IMG/VR virus record: IMGVR_UViG_3300030108_005325
Location: 1 to 63,054 of that record
DNA length: 63,054 nt
Direction: 5' to 3' (one strand)
Origin: a virus
Shown: positions 11,705-24,200 of the stretch, one piece after another
How the letters are laid out: every line of letters begins with the position of its first letter
How positions within the stretch are numbered: the first letter of the stretch is position 1
Program-made: the position numbers and the translations under genes
Notes under the pieces: model-generated
What the model was told of the DNA's origin: nothing
Database searches by the model: none
Seen by the model: the letters and a program-made list of their open reading frames with translations, nothing else

Positions 11705-11853
11705 ACTGTTGGCACTGTGGAACGGAGTTGATTTGGGGCGCAGATCATGATATGGAGGATGTAAATGATGGAGAAGAGTCTGAATATGATTTCTTCTCAA
11801 ATTTTACATGTCCGAAGTGTCAAGCATACGTTGAAGTTTATCATCACAAATAA
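11701..11853 (+). CDS. Zinc-ribbon protein (50 aa), TTG start
   Basis: C-W-H-C near the N-terminus and C-P-K-C at residues 37-40 form a classic four-cysteine zinc ribbon around an acidic linker beginning W-G-A-D-H-D-M-E-D. The reading frame starts at TTG in a TTGA overlap with the preceding stop and ends in TAATG with the next. There is no ATG before the first CxxC. Such zinc ribbons often bind RNA polymerase or nucleic acid; no target can be read from the sequence. Confidence 0.75.
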   Translation: MNCWHCGTELIWGADHDMEDVNDGEESEYDFFSNFTCPKCQAYVEVYHHK

Positions 11854-12638
11854 TGTCTTGTTTAATTACAAATCTACCCTCCTATGAGGTTTGGGTACGA
11901 AAAGAATATTTAACCGACCATAAGTATGGTCATGGCGAATTTGTCAAAGGAGTCTGGGTATCAGCAAAAAGTATACCTGGTCGTGCCTTTTATTTTGAAA
12001 CATATCTACCGGAATATGCGGCAATGTTCGATAAACTGCCAATTTCCGCTTTTCTCTCGTCGCCAGAGACACCAGATCCGGATATGACACTGCATAACCT
12101 TCAGTTTTGGAACTGTATGGACTATGGAGTCGTTGCAGTACAGAAGCAATTCATCGGAAGTATGCATTATGAAGTGTATACTCGTGATTTTGGCACTCAA
12201 ACAGGCACTTATATCTGTACATTAGACAATTATCATCAAGATGTTGATGCAATTGACTACTCAACAAGTGAACAACCTGCTGAACATAAGTCTCATAACC
12301 TGCTTGAACTTGATAATGGGCAGTTTTGCCTCTATCCGAACAACAGAATGAGGATTTATGACAACAGTATCACTCCTGAGACACCTAAGATTCCTGATTT
12401 TAAGGTTTCAACGGTGTATTATCAGGTTGAAAACGGTCATGATCGTGATGGATTGGGTTCAGAAGAGAATTATTTCTGGAAAACAGCAAAAGAAAGGAGT
12501 AATAATCTAATTGATACTGCATCAGGTGATGAATTTGGTGATATTGAAGGAAGATACTCCTCGATTGGTGATATCGGAGTCGGAAATACTGCAATCACAG
12601 GAAATGTAGAGATAAATATCGAACCAGAGTTAGGTTAA
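11853..12638 (+). CDS. Conserved hypothetical protein (261 aa)
   Basis: Starts in a TAATG overlap. The N-terminal part (V-W-V-R-K-E-Y-L-T-D, then G-V-W-V-S-A-K-S-I-P-G-R-A-F-Y-F-E-T-Y-L) and the middle W-N-C-M-D-Y-G-V-V-A-V are conserved in marine T4-like phages as I recall. No enzyme motif was seen. The last 60 residues are low-complexity Gly/Ser/Asn. It sits directly before the terminator that separates this region from the baseplate cluster, so it could be a structural or an early protein. Confidence 0.75.
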   Translation: MSCLITNLPSYEVWVRKEYLTDHKYGHGEFVKGVWVSAKSIPGRAFYFETYLPEYAAMFDKLPISAFLSSPETPDPDMTLHNLQFWNCMDYGVVAVQKQFIGSMHYEVYTRDFGTQTGTYICTLDNYHQDVDAIDYSTSEQPAEHKSHNLLELDNGQFCLYPNNRMRIYDNSITPETPKIPDFKVSTVYYQVENGHDRDGLGSEENYFWKTAKERSNNLIDTASGDEFGDIEGRYSSIGDIGVGNTAITGNVEINIEPELG

Positions 12639-12644
12639 TCACTC

Positions 12645-12701
12645 AAAATCGTTGATTTTTTGGCATTTTTTGTAGAATGTCGATTTTCAACGATTTTTTT
12701 T
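12645..12701 (+). terminator. Strong intrinsic terminator upstream of the baseplate cluster
   Basis: AAAATCGTTGA (12645-12655) pairs perfectly with TCAACGATTTT (12687-12697) and ends in a run of T. The long loop can form an inner GGCATT/AATGTC stem. It marks the boundary between the accessory region and the late structural genes. Confidence 0.8.
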
Positions 12702-12713
12702 ATGAAAACGTGT

Positions 12714-12720
12714 CTAAATA
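12714..12720 (+). promoter_or_regulatory. Candidate T4-type late promoter
   Basis: CTAAATA 20 nt before the ATG at 12740 and just after the terminator. T4 late promoters have only a TATAAATA -10-like element recognised by the gp55 sigma, with no -35. This fits that design. Confidence 0.6.
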
Positions 12721-12739
12721 ATTGATAAATTACAAAAAA

Positions 12740-12862
12740 ATGACTGAAAATACTTCTAAAAATGAGTCTAATCAAAGAATTTTGAAAGAATTGATGTATG
12801 ATGAGGGTGAATCTCTTCATGAAGAGGAAAAAGATCAAAAAGAATTGTTAAAAGAGTCATAA
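12740..12862 (+). CDS. Small acidic hypothetical protein (40 aa)
   Basis: ATG after an A-rich leader downstream of a late-type promoter. Charged (E-E-E-K-D-Q-K-E-L-L-K-E-S) and probably helical. Its stop codon lies within the CATAAATA element that precedes gene 25. A small late protein, unknown function. Confidence 0.55.
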   Translation: MTENTSKNESNQRILKELMYDEGESLHEEEKDQKELLKES

Positions 12863-12865
12863 ATA
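12858..12865 (+). promoter_or_regulatory. Late promoter for gene 25
   Basis: CATAAATA followed by AATAAAAA, with the ATG of the gp25 homologue 20 nt downstream. Matches the TATAAATA-type core seen before genes 8, 19-20, 67 and 22. Confidence 0.6.
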
Positions 12866-12884
12866 AATAAAAACTGTATTCAAA

Positions 12885-13286
12885 ATGGCAATCACAAGGG
12901 TATCAAGGTCGTTTAAGGACATTAGTTTGTCTTTTGAGCCTCATCCTGTGACAAAAGATCTGCCTGTTCTCAAAAATGAACGTGCTATTGCAAGATCTGT
13001 GAGAAATATTGTTGAAACTATACCAACTGAAAAGTTTTTTAATTCATTATTTGGATCTGACGTATATCGTAGTCTTTTTGAGTTTGTAGATTTTGGTACT
13101 GCAACGATTATACAAGATCAAATCAAGACTTCACTCAAAAACTTTGAAAGAAGAATCAATAACGTGAGAGTTGAAGTTGATCCAAGACCAGATGATAACA
13201 ATTTTGAGGTAACTGTGATTTTTGACATCATAGGTCAAGAGTTTCCAACACAAGAATTTTCCTTTATACTCGAAGCAACTAGATAA
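12885..13286 (+). CDS. gp25: Baseplate wedge protein gp25
   Basis: 133 residues, as against 132 in T4 gp25. Member of the GPW/gp25 family (Pfam GPW_gp25), a wedge component where the inner baseplate meets the tube and sheath. The conserved central E-R-A-I-A-R-S-V-R-N-I-V pattern and the C-terminal strands F-E-V-T-V-I-F-D-I are present. It begins the T4-order run 25-6-7-8. The next start follows after 2 nt. Confidence 0.9.
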   Translation: MAITRVSRSFKDISLSFEPHPVTKDLPVLKNERAIARSVRNIVETIPTEKFFNSLFGSDVYRSLFEFVDFGTATIIQDQIKTSLKNFERRINNVRVEVDPRPDDNNFEVTVIFDIIGQEFPTQEFSFILEATR

Positions 13287-13288
13287 AA

Positions 13289-15232
13289 ATGCCTAATACA
13301 AAGTTTACAAATTTAGATTTTGATCAAATCAAAACACAAATCAAAGATTACCTTCGTTCGAATAGTGATTTTTCAGATTTTGATTTTGAAGGATCAAACT
13401 TTTCTGTATTGATTGATACACTCGCCTATAATACTTATATTACTGCATTTAACTCAAATATGATTGTGAATGAGTCTTTTCTGGACTCTGCAACGCTTCG
13501 TGAGAACGTTGTTTCACTTGCACGTAACATTGGGTATACACCACGTTCAAAGACTGCTGCAAGGGCAGAGGTAGCGTTTAAACTTAAGTTATCCCCAAGC
13601 AACCCACCAGATACAGTTGAATTAAGAAGAGGATTGGTTTGTGTCGGATCTGTAAATGATAGTTCATATACATTTGCAATTTCAGAGAACGTAACCAAAC
13701 TGGTTGTCAATGAAGGAGACGCATCAAATCCAAGTTATGTTGCAAATTTTGAGAATTTACCAATCAAACAAGGAACATTTATCACTAAGCAGTTTAAGTT
13801 TGATAATTCGTTAGATCAAAAGTTTATATTAGATAATCCATCGATTGATACATCAACTCTTCATGTATATGTCAAAAAAGATGAGAATACCACAGGGTTA
13901 GGAATTGAATATTTTGTTTCTGATTCGTTAAATGATGTAGATCAAACATCAAGAGTTTTCTTTTTACAGGAAGTCAAAGATGAAAAGTATGAAATTCGAT
14001 TTGGAGATGGTTTATTAGGTAAAAAATTGGGATCAGGTATTGGTAGTGATGGTGTGATTATAACAGCAAATTATCTTGTTACAGATGGAGAAAGTGGTAA
14101 TGGTGCAACTGCATTTTCATTTTCAGGTAATATTATCAATCCCACTACAGATAGTTTAGTATCAGTTGTTGAGACACCAAATGTGACAACAATTCAAAAA
14201 GCACAAGGTGGTGGTAATATTGAAGATGTTGATTCGATTAAATATTATTCACCAAAAAGATACTCATCTCAGAATCGTGCTGTAACAGCAAGAGACTACG
14301 AAGCAATCATTAAAAATATTTTCCCAGAAACAGACACTGTATCAATCGTAGGTGGTGAAGAATTAGATCCTCCTGAGTTTGGAACAGTTCAGATTAGTAT
14401 CAAACCGAAAAACTCAACCTATATTTCAGATTTTACAAAATCCAGAATACTTTCTCAACTTAAAAAATTTACAGTTTCAGGAATCAATCAAAAAATTGTA
14501 GACTTGAAAATACTTTATATTGAACTTGACGTTTCAGTTTACTACAATTTCTCACAAATCTCAACTGAAGAGACACTTAAGACAAAAGTGATCAATTCAT
14601 TAACTCAATATTCTAAATCTGTTAACTTCAATCAGTTTGGTGGTAGATTCAAGTACAGTAAGTCACTTCAAGTCATTGATAATACTGATATAGCAATCAC
14701 AAGTAATATTACAAAGGTTCGAATTCGAAGAGATCTGAAGGTTGCAAAGAATCAGTCTGCACAGTATGAATTATGTTTTGGTAATCGATTCCATGTTGAA
14801 GCAAGTGGTCGAAATATCAAATCTACAGGATTCTTTGTAACTGGGGAATCTTCAATGGTTTATTTAACTGATTCACCAAACGCTGATGGTGTTACTGGTA
14901 CACTTGCAATCGTAAAAGAAATTGATAACCAACAAATACGTGTTGTAAGTAAATCTGCTGGTGTTGTTGATTATATTCATGGTGAAGTCAAATTAACAAC
15001 TGTGAATATCACAGGAACTGAAAGAGATGATGATATTATTGAGATACAAGCATTCCCAGAATCGAATGATGTTGTAGGATTGAGAGACTTATACTTGAGT
15101 TTAAGTGTTTCAAAAAGCACCATAAATATGTTGAGAGATTCGATTACCTCAGGTGATGAAGTATCTGGTACACAATTTGTCAGAGATACGTATACATCAA
15201 GTTATTCAAACGGTAAATTAATAAGAGAATAA
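13289..15232 (+). CDS. gp6: Baseplate wedge protein gp6
   Basis: 647 residues, close to T4 gp6 (660). The N-terminal F-T-N-L-D-F-D-Q-I-K, the L-I-D-T-L-A-Y-N-T-Y segment (about 46-55), and the S-A-T-L-R-E-N-V-V-S-L-A-R-N-I-G-Y motif are typical of the gp6/J-like baseplate family. R-F-G-D-G-L-L-G-K-K (about 237-246) and R-A-V-T-A-R-D-Y-E-A-I (about 331-341) are further family marks. gp6 dimers join neighbouring wedges into the baseplate ring. Lies between gp25 and the gp7-like giant, as expected. Confidence 0.92.
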   Translation: MPNTKFTNLDFDQIKTQIKDYLRSNSDFSDFDFEGSNFSVLIDTLAYNTYITAFNSNMIVNESFLDSATLRENVVSLARNIGYTPRSKTAARAEVAFKLKLSPSNPPDTVELRRGLVCVGSVNDSSYTFAISENVTKLVVNEGDASNPSYVANFENLPIKQGTFITKQFKFDNSLDQKFILDNPSIDTSTLHVYVKKDENTTGLGIEYFVSDSLNDVDQTSRVFFLQEVKDEKYEIRFGDGLLGKKLGSGIGSDGVIITANYLVTDGESGNGATAFSFSGNIINPTTDSLVSVVETPNVTTIQKAQGGGNIEDVDSIKYYSPKRYSSQNRAVTARDYEAIIKNIFPETDTVSIVGGEELDPPEFGTVQISIKPKNSTYISDFTKSRILSQLKKFTVSGINQKIVDLKILYIELDVSVYYNFSQISTEETLKTKVINSLTQYSKSVNFNQFGGRFKYSKSLQVIDNTDIAITSNITKVRIRRDLKVAKNQSAQYELCFGNRFHVEASGRNIKSTGFFVTGESSMVYLTDSPNADGVTGTLAIVKEIDNQQIRVVSKSAGVVDYIHGEVKLTTVNITGTERDDDIIEIQAFPESNDVVGLRDLYLSLSVSKSTINMLRDSITSGDEVSGTQFVRDTYTSSYSNGKLIRE

Positions 15233-15233
15233 T

Positions 15234-18200
15234 ATGATACAAACAGGTATTGATGCAAGAGTAAAAGTTCAAGATATTGTCTCATCTCAACTTCCAAATT
15301 TTATTTTGGATGAGGCACCAAAGACTGCTGATTTTTTAAAGCAATATTATATTTCTCAAGAGTATCAAGGTGGTGTTGTTGATATTGCAGAAAATTTAGA
15401 TCAGTATCTTGATCTTGATAATCTAACTCCAGAGGTTGTAACCGACACAACCTCTTTATCTGTTGGTATCGGAACACAAGAATTTGATACAGTAACTGTA
15501 TCAAGCACAAAAGGATTTCCAAGTAAGTATGGTTTGTTCAAAATTGATAATGAAATCATAACTTATACTGGTTTAACTACAAATACATTTACAGGTCTAA
15601 CTCGTGGATTTAGTGGTATCACAAGTTATCATACAGATTTAAATCAAGAAGAGTTAGTATTTTCAACTTCAAACGCAGGTGTGCATACTGCTGGTTCAAA
15701 TGTACAAAACTTAAGTACGCTATTTTTAAAAGAGTTTTACAATAAATTCAAATCCACATTTGCACCTGGTTTTGAGCAATTAAATTTTGACAAAAATCTA
15801 AAAGTTGGTAATTTTCTAAAAGAAATTAAATCTTTCTATGAGACAAAAGGAACAGACGCTGCAATCGAAACTTTATTTAGAGTATTATATGGTGTTGATC
15901 CAAAGATAGTTAATTTAGAAGAATTATTAATCAAACCCTCTGCTGCAGAATATTTAAGAAGAGAAGTTGTTATAGTTGAGGTTCTAAGTGGAAATCCCTT
16001 AGGATTAGTTGGTCAAACAATTAAAAAGATTGAAAAATTTAATGATCCAAAAACACAAGCATCAGTTTCTGAAGTTGAACCATTTTTTAGAGATGGAAAA
16101 AGATATTTCAAATTTTCATTGTTTATTGGATATGATGGAACTTCATTAGTTGAGGGTAATTTTAAGATAACTCCAAATACTAAAACTGTAGAGAGTATAT
16201 CAGTTGGATCATCAACAATAAGCGTTGACTCTACAATTGGATTTAGCACGACTGGTCAAATTATATCTGGTATTAATACTGTATCCTACACAGATAAAAC
16301 AATAAATCAATTTTTAGGTTGCACAGGAATCACCTCTTCAATACTTCCTACAACAAATATTTACTCTGATGAAATATATTTTGGTTTCGAAGATGGAGAT
16401 GAAGATAAAAAGGTTGAATTTAGAATTACTGGAATTTTATCAGGTTTTAGACAACTTTCGGAAAATGTAATTGTATCAGAAGGAGATATAATTAAAGTCA
16501 AAAATATTGGACAAAATGTTAAAAATCCTGATACAAAAACTAAGAAAGAGGTTTTTGCAAATTCATGGATTTATAATACATCTGCATCATATGATGTTGA
16601 AAGTATTGATGGAACAACAGTAAATTTAAAAAGTGAGTTAGATCGATCAAGTCTGAAGAAAGGAGATTTTGTTGAGTTAGTTAATATTGATGATCCAAGT
16701 TTAGTTGTCTATCCAACATCCACAAGTAGTGCCCCTTTCGTTCAGGGAGATGTTGTTAAAGGATCAAAGAGTGTAACGCTTGGTAATTTTACAGGTATTA
16801 ACACTGCATTTGATTATAAATTAAGAAAAAAATTAAATAAAGCATCAAGTAATTTTGTTCCAATCGATGGAGATATAACATCAGATATAAGTAATATTTA
16901 CTTTGATAGGGAAAATGGATATGCTGCATCAAACTCATTACCCTCTGCCATAAATTCAAATATACCAAACACTAAGTTCTTTGAAAATATTAACTCTAAA
17001 CTTAATAAATTAACTTTAAACAGTGTTGAAAATCAAGATGTAAATACTAAATTATATTCTCAGATTAAGGTCAACGAAACTGATCTTGTTAAAGTATTAA
17101 GAACCGGAGATGCAGTATTTTATCAATCCTCAGGCACTGAATTGGAGGGATTACCAACTGGATTATATTATATTGAAATATTTAATGATGGTGCACAATT
17201 AATAAAATTATACTCATCAAGATCGTTTATCGATAGCGGAACAGCAGTTGAGTTTGGTGAACCTGTTGCTGGAGATGTTCATTCATTCACATTATTCTCA
17301 CAAAGATCTAATTTAATTAAACCTCGTAAATTATTAAAGAAGTTTCCTCTTACTCCTAACTTAAAAAATGGAGCAGTCAGTGAAACAATACCTGGCACAA
17401 CTGGAATTTTAATTAATGGCGTTGAAATATTTAATTATAAAACAAATGATAAGGTATTTTTTGGTCCTCTTAGTCAACTTAATATAATATCATCAGGAAC
17501 TGGTTATGATGTAATAAATCCACCACAGATAGGCATTTCAACCGGCAGTGGTTCTGGTGCAGTTATACAACCTGTAATCAAAGGAAGTTTAGTTGATGCT
17601 TTTGTAGATCCACAAGATTTTGGTGTTGAAAGAGTTGTATCGATTGGTATTACTGGTGGAAATGGATCTGGTGCTGTGATCGCTCCTGTAATTGGAAAAA
17701 GATCAAGAGAATTGCAATTTGTTGCATCTGGAATTAATACTGTAACTGGTATTGGTGTCAGTGCTGTGAATAATACAATAACTTTTGCAAGTGATCATAA
17801 CTTAGCTCCAGCAGAAAGGATTATCTATGATTCACAGAATGGTACAGGAATTGGTACAAATTCATTGACATTAGTATCAAATGAAACATATTTTATTTCA
17901 TCAGAGAATTCTACCACCATTAAATTACATTTTACCGAGAATGATGCTTTATCAAGAATTAATCCAATCGGACTTAGTGAAAGAAATGGAACACAAAAAC
18001 TGATTGTAGGAAGTCCACAGGACACGATTTTAGACTTAAAAATATTAAACAGTGGAAGTAATTATTCAAATCGAACATTAAGTATATCAACTGCAGGTAT
18101 ATCTACATTCTTCAACTCTATTACGTTTGAAAATCATGGTTTTAGTGACGGAGATAATATTGTTTATTCGACTACAGGAACTGTTATAGATGGTTTAGAT

Positions 18201-21200
18201 ACAAACCTACAATATAAGATTTTAAGAATAAATGAAAATGAATTTGGATTGGCAAATGCAGGTCTTGGTGGAACAGATTCAACTAATTTTGAACAAAGTA
18301 ATTTTGTAAGTTTCACAACAGCAGGTATCGGAACTCAAACATTTAAATATCCCGATATAAAGGCAAGTATCGAATACATTCAAGTTGGTGGTGCAAAGAC
18401 TACTGAACTTATTACTCCCGTTGTTAGAGGTGAAATTGACGATCTTTTATTAACAAATAAAGGAACAGGATATGGATCTCAAATCTTAAATTTTGAAAGA
18501 AAACCAAACCTCAAAATTAAGAATGGTAAGAATGCAGCGATTAGCATTTTTATCGATCCATCAACTACAGGAATAACATCAGTATCTGTTGCTGCGGCAG
18601 GAACTGAATACTTCTCAACACCCTCCTTAGAAGTTATTGATACATCAGGTTTAGGTAATGGTGCAAAATTAAAGGCAATTCTTGGTAAAACAAGCACAGG
18701 AGAGTTAAATGGTAAAATTGATAATGTAGTTATAATCAGATCAGGTATCGGTTACTCTGCTGATTCAACTGCTGTTCGTGTTATACCTGCAGGACAGAAT
18801 GGAGTATTAGCAGCGAATGTTAGATCTTTAAATGTAAATAACACTGAGAAGTATGGCAGCAGAATAAATTGCTTAGAAGAAAATTTAGGATCTCTACAAA
18901 ATGTTGTATGTGGATATTCTACTTCACCCTTTCAAGATGATGGATCTGATGTCTCATCAATTATCGGTTGGGCTTATGATGGTAACCCAATCTACGGTCC
19001 TTATGGATTCACTGATCCTGAGAAAAAGACAAATGATATTAAATTACTTCAGTCAAGTTATACGTTAAATTCAAGTGCGATAGAAAATAGACCAAGCACA
19101 AGCGTATTTCCTGATGGATTTTTTGTCGAAGATTTTCAATACACCGGTGGTGGAGACTTAGATGAACATAATGGTAGATTTGAAATTAATAATGATTATC
19201 CTCAAGGAGTTTATGCTTATCATGCAACCATCAATAATGCAGGAGTTTCAACATTTCCATATTTTGTAGGTAATAAGTTTAGATCAAAAGTTGAATCTGA
19301 TAATTATGTGATTGATCAGTCATTTGATTTTGAAAATTCAGAATTAAGAAGAAATACATTTCCATATAAAGTTTCAGATGAAAATGCTGGAACAGATTCT
19401 TTAACTGAAACGAATGAAATTACAACTCAACTTTCAGAAATACAAACTGTTGAGAGTGGAAGTGTTCAAAGTTTACAAATTGTTAATGGTGGTACAAATC
19501 ATAAAGTTGGTGACATATTAGATTTTGATAATACAGATACTGAGGGTGGTGGTATCATCGCAAGAGTTAAATCTGTTAAGGGTGTTGGTATAAATTCAAT
19601 TACATCTGATGTTCTTACATATAATAACTCTGTAATTACAAAGTTAGACAATAAAACTTTAAAAATTACACCTCGTGATAATCATAATTTAAATAATAAA
19701 GATAAAGTTGTTATATCAGGATTAACATCATCATTAACATCAGTGAATGGCACATATATTGTTGGTGTTTCATCAATAAATGCAGTTGCAATATCCAGTA
19801 TATCTGCTGGTGCAGCAACAACTGAAATTTACATTTCTGAGATACCTGAAAATGTATCTGTTGGAAATACTATTGGTATTGGATCTGAAACTTTAAAAAT
19901 ATTAAACATTTACGCTGCAGATAAAATTTTAACCGTTCAAAGAAGTTTACCTGCAATCGCACATACTGAGTCAACATCTCTTTACATAATTCCTGAATCA
20001 TTTACAATTAATAAATCAATTCCAGATTTTAATTCAAAAGTAAATAATAAGTTTTTCTTTAACCCAAGTAAAACAGTTGGATTTGGAACTGTTGCAGGTA
20101 TCACGACAAGTATAACTTATGGATTCGGAGATGAATCAAGAACAAATAATATACCTCAACAAGGAATTTTCTTAGAGAATCATCCATTTAAAACAAATCA
20201 AAAAATTAGTTTCAATTTACCCACTGCAAGTTCAACAAATATAGCGATTTCAACAACCCCGACTGGATCAACTTTTACTCTTCCTTCAGAAGTTTTTGCT
20301 GTTAGGAAAAATTCAAATATTATAGGAATAAAAACTGGAATCGGCACAGATCCTACCCTTACAAACAATCAAGAATTACCTGAGGTATTCTTCAGAGGAA
20401 CTGTTGGTGGTGATGGAAATATTGATAGTGATCTATACTTCTTTGAAAGTAATTTTGTACAAGAAACAGTAAATGTTTCGAATGTCAAGACAACTGTTTC
20501 TTTAGCATCAAGCATTCATAATTTAAAAGATGGTGATGATATTACTCTCACCGTAGAACCGAATCTAAGTGCTGGTATCGGGACTCTAACAGAGGTAAAC
20601 GTAAAAAGGGATACAACCACAAATAAAATACTTATCGACCCTGTAGAAGGTCTTACAACAGGCATTAAGTTGTTTAATGATGTCACCGGAGCAAATGAAA
20701 TTACACTTAAAAATCATAATTTAACAACTGGTGATAAAATCATTTACTATTCAACTCATTATGCTGTGGGTCTTGGAAACAGTTCATATTATGTGAGTGT
20801 AATCGATGATAATACGTTTAAACTATGTCAAACATACCAAAATGCAATCAGTAATCCTCCAGTAGAGATTGACATCACTGCTGCTGCAGGAATCACTACA
20901 GTTCATCGACTATCAAAAGTTAATCCACCACTCAAATCAATCAAAAATAATGATTTAGTGTTTAATTTATCAGATGTTTCTCTGTTAAATCATAAATTTA
21001 AAGTTTATTATGACAATAAATTTGAAAATGAGTTTGTTTCAACATCATCAACTACAGGATTTAATACTCCGGTAGGTATAGTTACTGAAGGAACCACTAA
21101 TTCTAAATTTACTGTTGGTTATGGAGTGAGTTTACCCGAAAAGTTATATTATAATCTTGAAAAAGTTGGAATCGCTCTTACAGCGGATACAGATGTTAGA

Positions 21201-24200
21201 AATTATTCTGAAATTGAATATATTGATAGTGTTTTTGATGGAAAATATACAGTTTCAAACGTTGGAGTGAGTTCATTTACAATTGACGTAAATAAAATTC
21301 CTGAAAGAACATTTTATACCTCAACACAATGTGATTTTCTTGAATATAATACAACATCAGGACTTGCTACAGGATCAATTAATTCAGTAGATTTAGTTTC
21401 TGGTGGTTTTAATTATAAGAAATTACCATCATTTGTTGGCGTAGGAACTACAACTACTCAAGATGCAATAATTATCCCAAGATCCACAACAATTGGTAAT
21501 ATTAAGAAAACCAGAGTTATAAATGAAGGTTTTGAATATTCATCTGATAAGACATTACAACCAGAAGCACTCATACCTAAATTTATTGAATTAACAGGAT
21601 CAGATGCAATTTCCAGTGTAGAAGTGATTGATGGTGGTAGTGGATTTACAAAGGCTCCAACTCTACTTGCAGTTGACACTGATAGTGGACAGTCTGTAGA
21701 TGGTTTATTAAGTGCAACTTTGAATGGTTCATCAATTAATACAGTTGACGTTATATCTTCGCCCACAGGATTAACAAGAGGGGAAATTAAATTAATTACA
21801 ACAAACAATACAAATGGTATTAGTATTCAAAAAGTTGATGCAAATGCAGGTATATCAACATATGTAATATCAATCACAAAACCGGCAGGTGGTTATCCTG
21901 TAAATCCATTTAAATCAGGTGACTCTGTATTTGTTGAGGGTATTGTAAGAGTAGGAACTGCTGGATCTGGATTTAATTCATCAGATTATGGATTTAATTT
22001 CTTACCTGTAACAAACTATGACACATCAGGAATTTTTGATAAAATAACAGTTGATGTTTCACAATACACAAGTAATGTAGGACTTGCTCAAACCATCCAA
22101 TCTTCATTTGGTGTAATCACAAATTCGAATTTATATCCACAATTTAAATTAAACCTAAAGAGATCTCTATTTACAGTAGGTGAAAAATTATTAGTTAATA
22201 ACTTTGAAAGAGATTTAACTGTTGTTGAAAACTTCCAAGATAGTTTTGTTAAAGTTATCGGTTTATTTGATCTGCAAGAAAATGATATTATCGTAGGTAA
22301 AAAATCGAAGAATAGAGGTAGAATTGAAAAAATTACAAATAATCAGGGTGACTTTATAATCAGTTACTCATTAGTTAGAGATTTTGGTTGGGAATCAAAT
22401 ACAGGAAAATTAAATGAGGATAATCAAGTTATAGCAAATAATGATTATTATCAAAATTTATCATATTCAATCAAGAGTCCAATCGAATGGAGTAAACTTG
22501 AAAGTCCGGTTAACAACTTAGTTCATACTGTAGGCACTAAGAATTTTGCGGATACAGGAATCACTTCCACAACTCAAGTAGATATAGCGACAAGTGATCA
22601 AACTGTAATCACTCGTGACGTAATTGAACAACTTAGAGTTGATACATTATTTAATTTTGATCAAGGTAGAGACACATTTGTTGGTTTGCAAACAAATACA
22701 AGTGAAGATGCAGGTGAAGTAGATACCTCTAAATCTAAGTTCATACAGTTAAAGAATACAAGATTAACCGATTTCACAGAAGCTGATACGAATGATGTTT
22801 TATTAATTGATGATATAAGTTCTAAATTCTCAAGTGTTGATGGTGAACCTACAACTGAGATAAATGTAACTCAAATTAATCCTGTTGATAGTTTCAATAG
22901 TCTATTGATAATGGCAAATAATTTAGATGGAAATCAAATTTCATTATCAGAATTAGTTGTTTTAAACAATAATCAAGATGCATCTCTCTTGAATAAGTTA
23001 TCCCTACTTAAAGATTATAACGTACGTCCTATAAGTGGTGCTGAAGAGACTTTAACTAACTTAGAGGATGAAAATTTTGCTAATTTTGAATTATCAACTG
23101 ATGTATTGGCAGATGGATCTAAAAAATTATTTTTGACATTTAAACCAACTGATGCAAACAAATTTCAAAATGATTATGATTTAAAAATTATTGAAAATAA
23201 ATTTAATTCAACACTAACTGGTATTGGCACGAGTTCATTTGGTTTAATTAATATTAGTAGTTCTATAGTGGGAGTAGGAACAACATCAGATGTTGCCGGT
23301 ACAACTGAAAGCATTATTTCTGGTATATCAACTGTGAATGTTGATAGTCTATTTGTTCAATCTCAAATAATTGATCAAATTACAAATAATGTTGAATATG
23401 TTGAAACATTCATCACACATAATGGAACTGACACATTTAAATCTCAACAAATATTTGATACCAGTTTTGGAAATCTAAGTTTTGGATTATCAACAGCGAC
23501 TATTAGTCCAGATATATCTGGTGGTGTTCTATCTGTTAATATTAATAATGTATCAGATAATAACTTAAAAGTTAGATCTAAAATTGTTGGATTTGGGAGC
23601 ACTGCAGTAGGAATTTCATCATATAGATTCAAAGCATCTGGTCAATTAGACGGAAGTGAAAGAACATCTCTTGTTGCTTCAAACTTTGATCAAGGAACAG
23701 GCACTGCTCGTAATGTGGCAACATTTGAAAAGGATAAGTTTACAGCATTAAAATCTACTGTTCATGTTGGAACTGGAACTTCTGAGGCATTACATCAGGT
23801 CTTATTAATACATGATCAAAATACATCAAATATTGTACAATCACAATTCTTATCTGTTGGTGATAACACTGGATCCTCTGCTACTGATAATGCAATTGGT
23901 CTTGGTACATTTGTATCAAGATTTTCGGGAAATAATATTCTTTTAGATTTCCATCCTGACAACACCTCATCTGTAACCACAATCAAAAGTTTGAATGAGG
24001 TTTTCTACCGTCAGTTTGACGAACTAACATTAGAAGGTGAACCAAATGAACCAAACGATTTAAATTTTGGTAAAATTACACAGTCATTTAGTTATAAACA
24101 ATATAATGCGATTGATGGGGTTAGAGTTAATAATCGATCCTTCAAACTCAAAAATAACGGATTTCCAATTTTTGCGCAATCATTTGATCCGTCAAATAAT

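Noticed and set aside
11484-11750. 88-aa ORF across three small genes
   Set aside because: It crosses two stop/start junctions of better-supported genes (11390, 11555, 11701). The 49-aa basic protein and the zinc ribbon are recognisable; this one is not.
14715-14730. GGTTCGAATTCGAAG, resembling a tRNA T-loop
   Set aside because: It lies inside the gp6 coding sequence, with no acceptor or anticodon stems around it. No tRNA was found in the window.
21458-21808. 116-aa minus-strand ORF within the giant gene, and similar antisense ORFs throughout 15-37 kb
   Set aside because: Antisense shadows of repetitive Thr/Ser/Val-rich coding sequence. No ribosome sites or promoters face that way, and no minus-strand gene is supported anywhere in the window.
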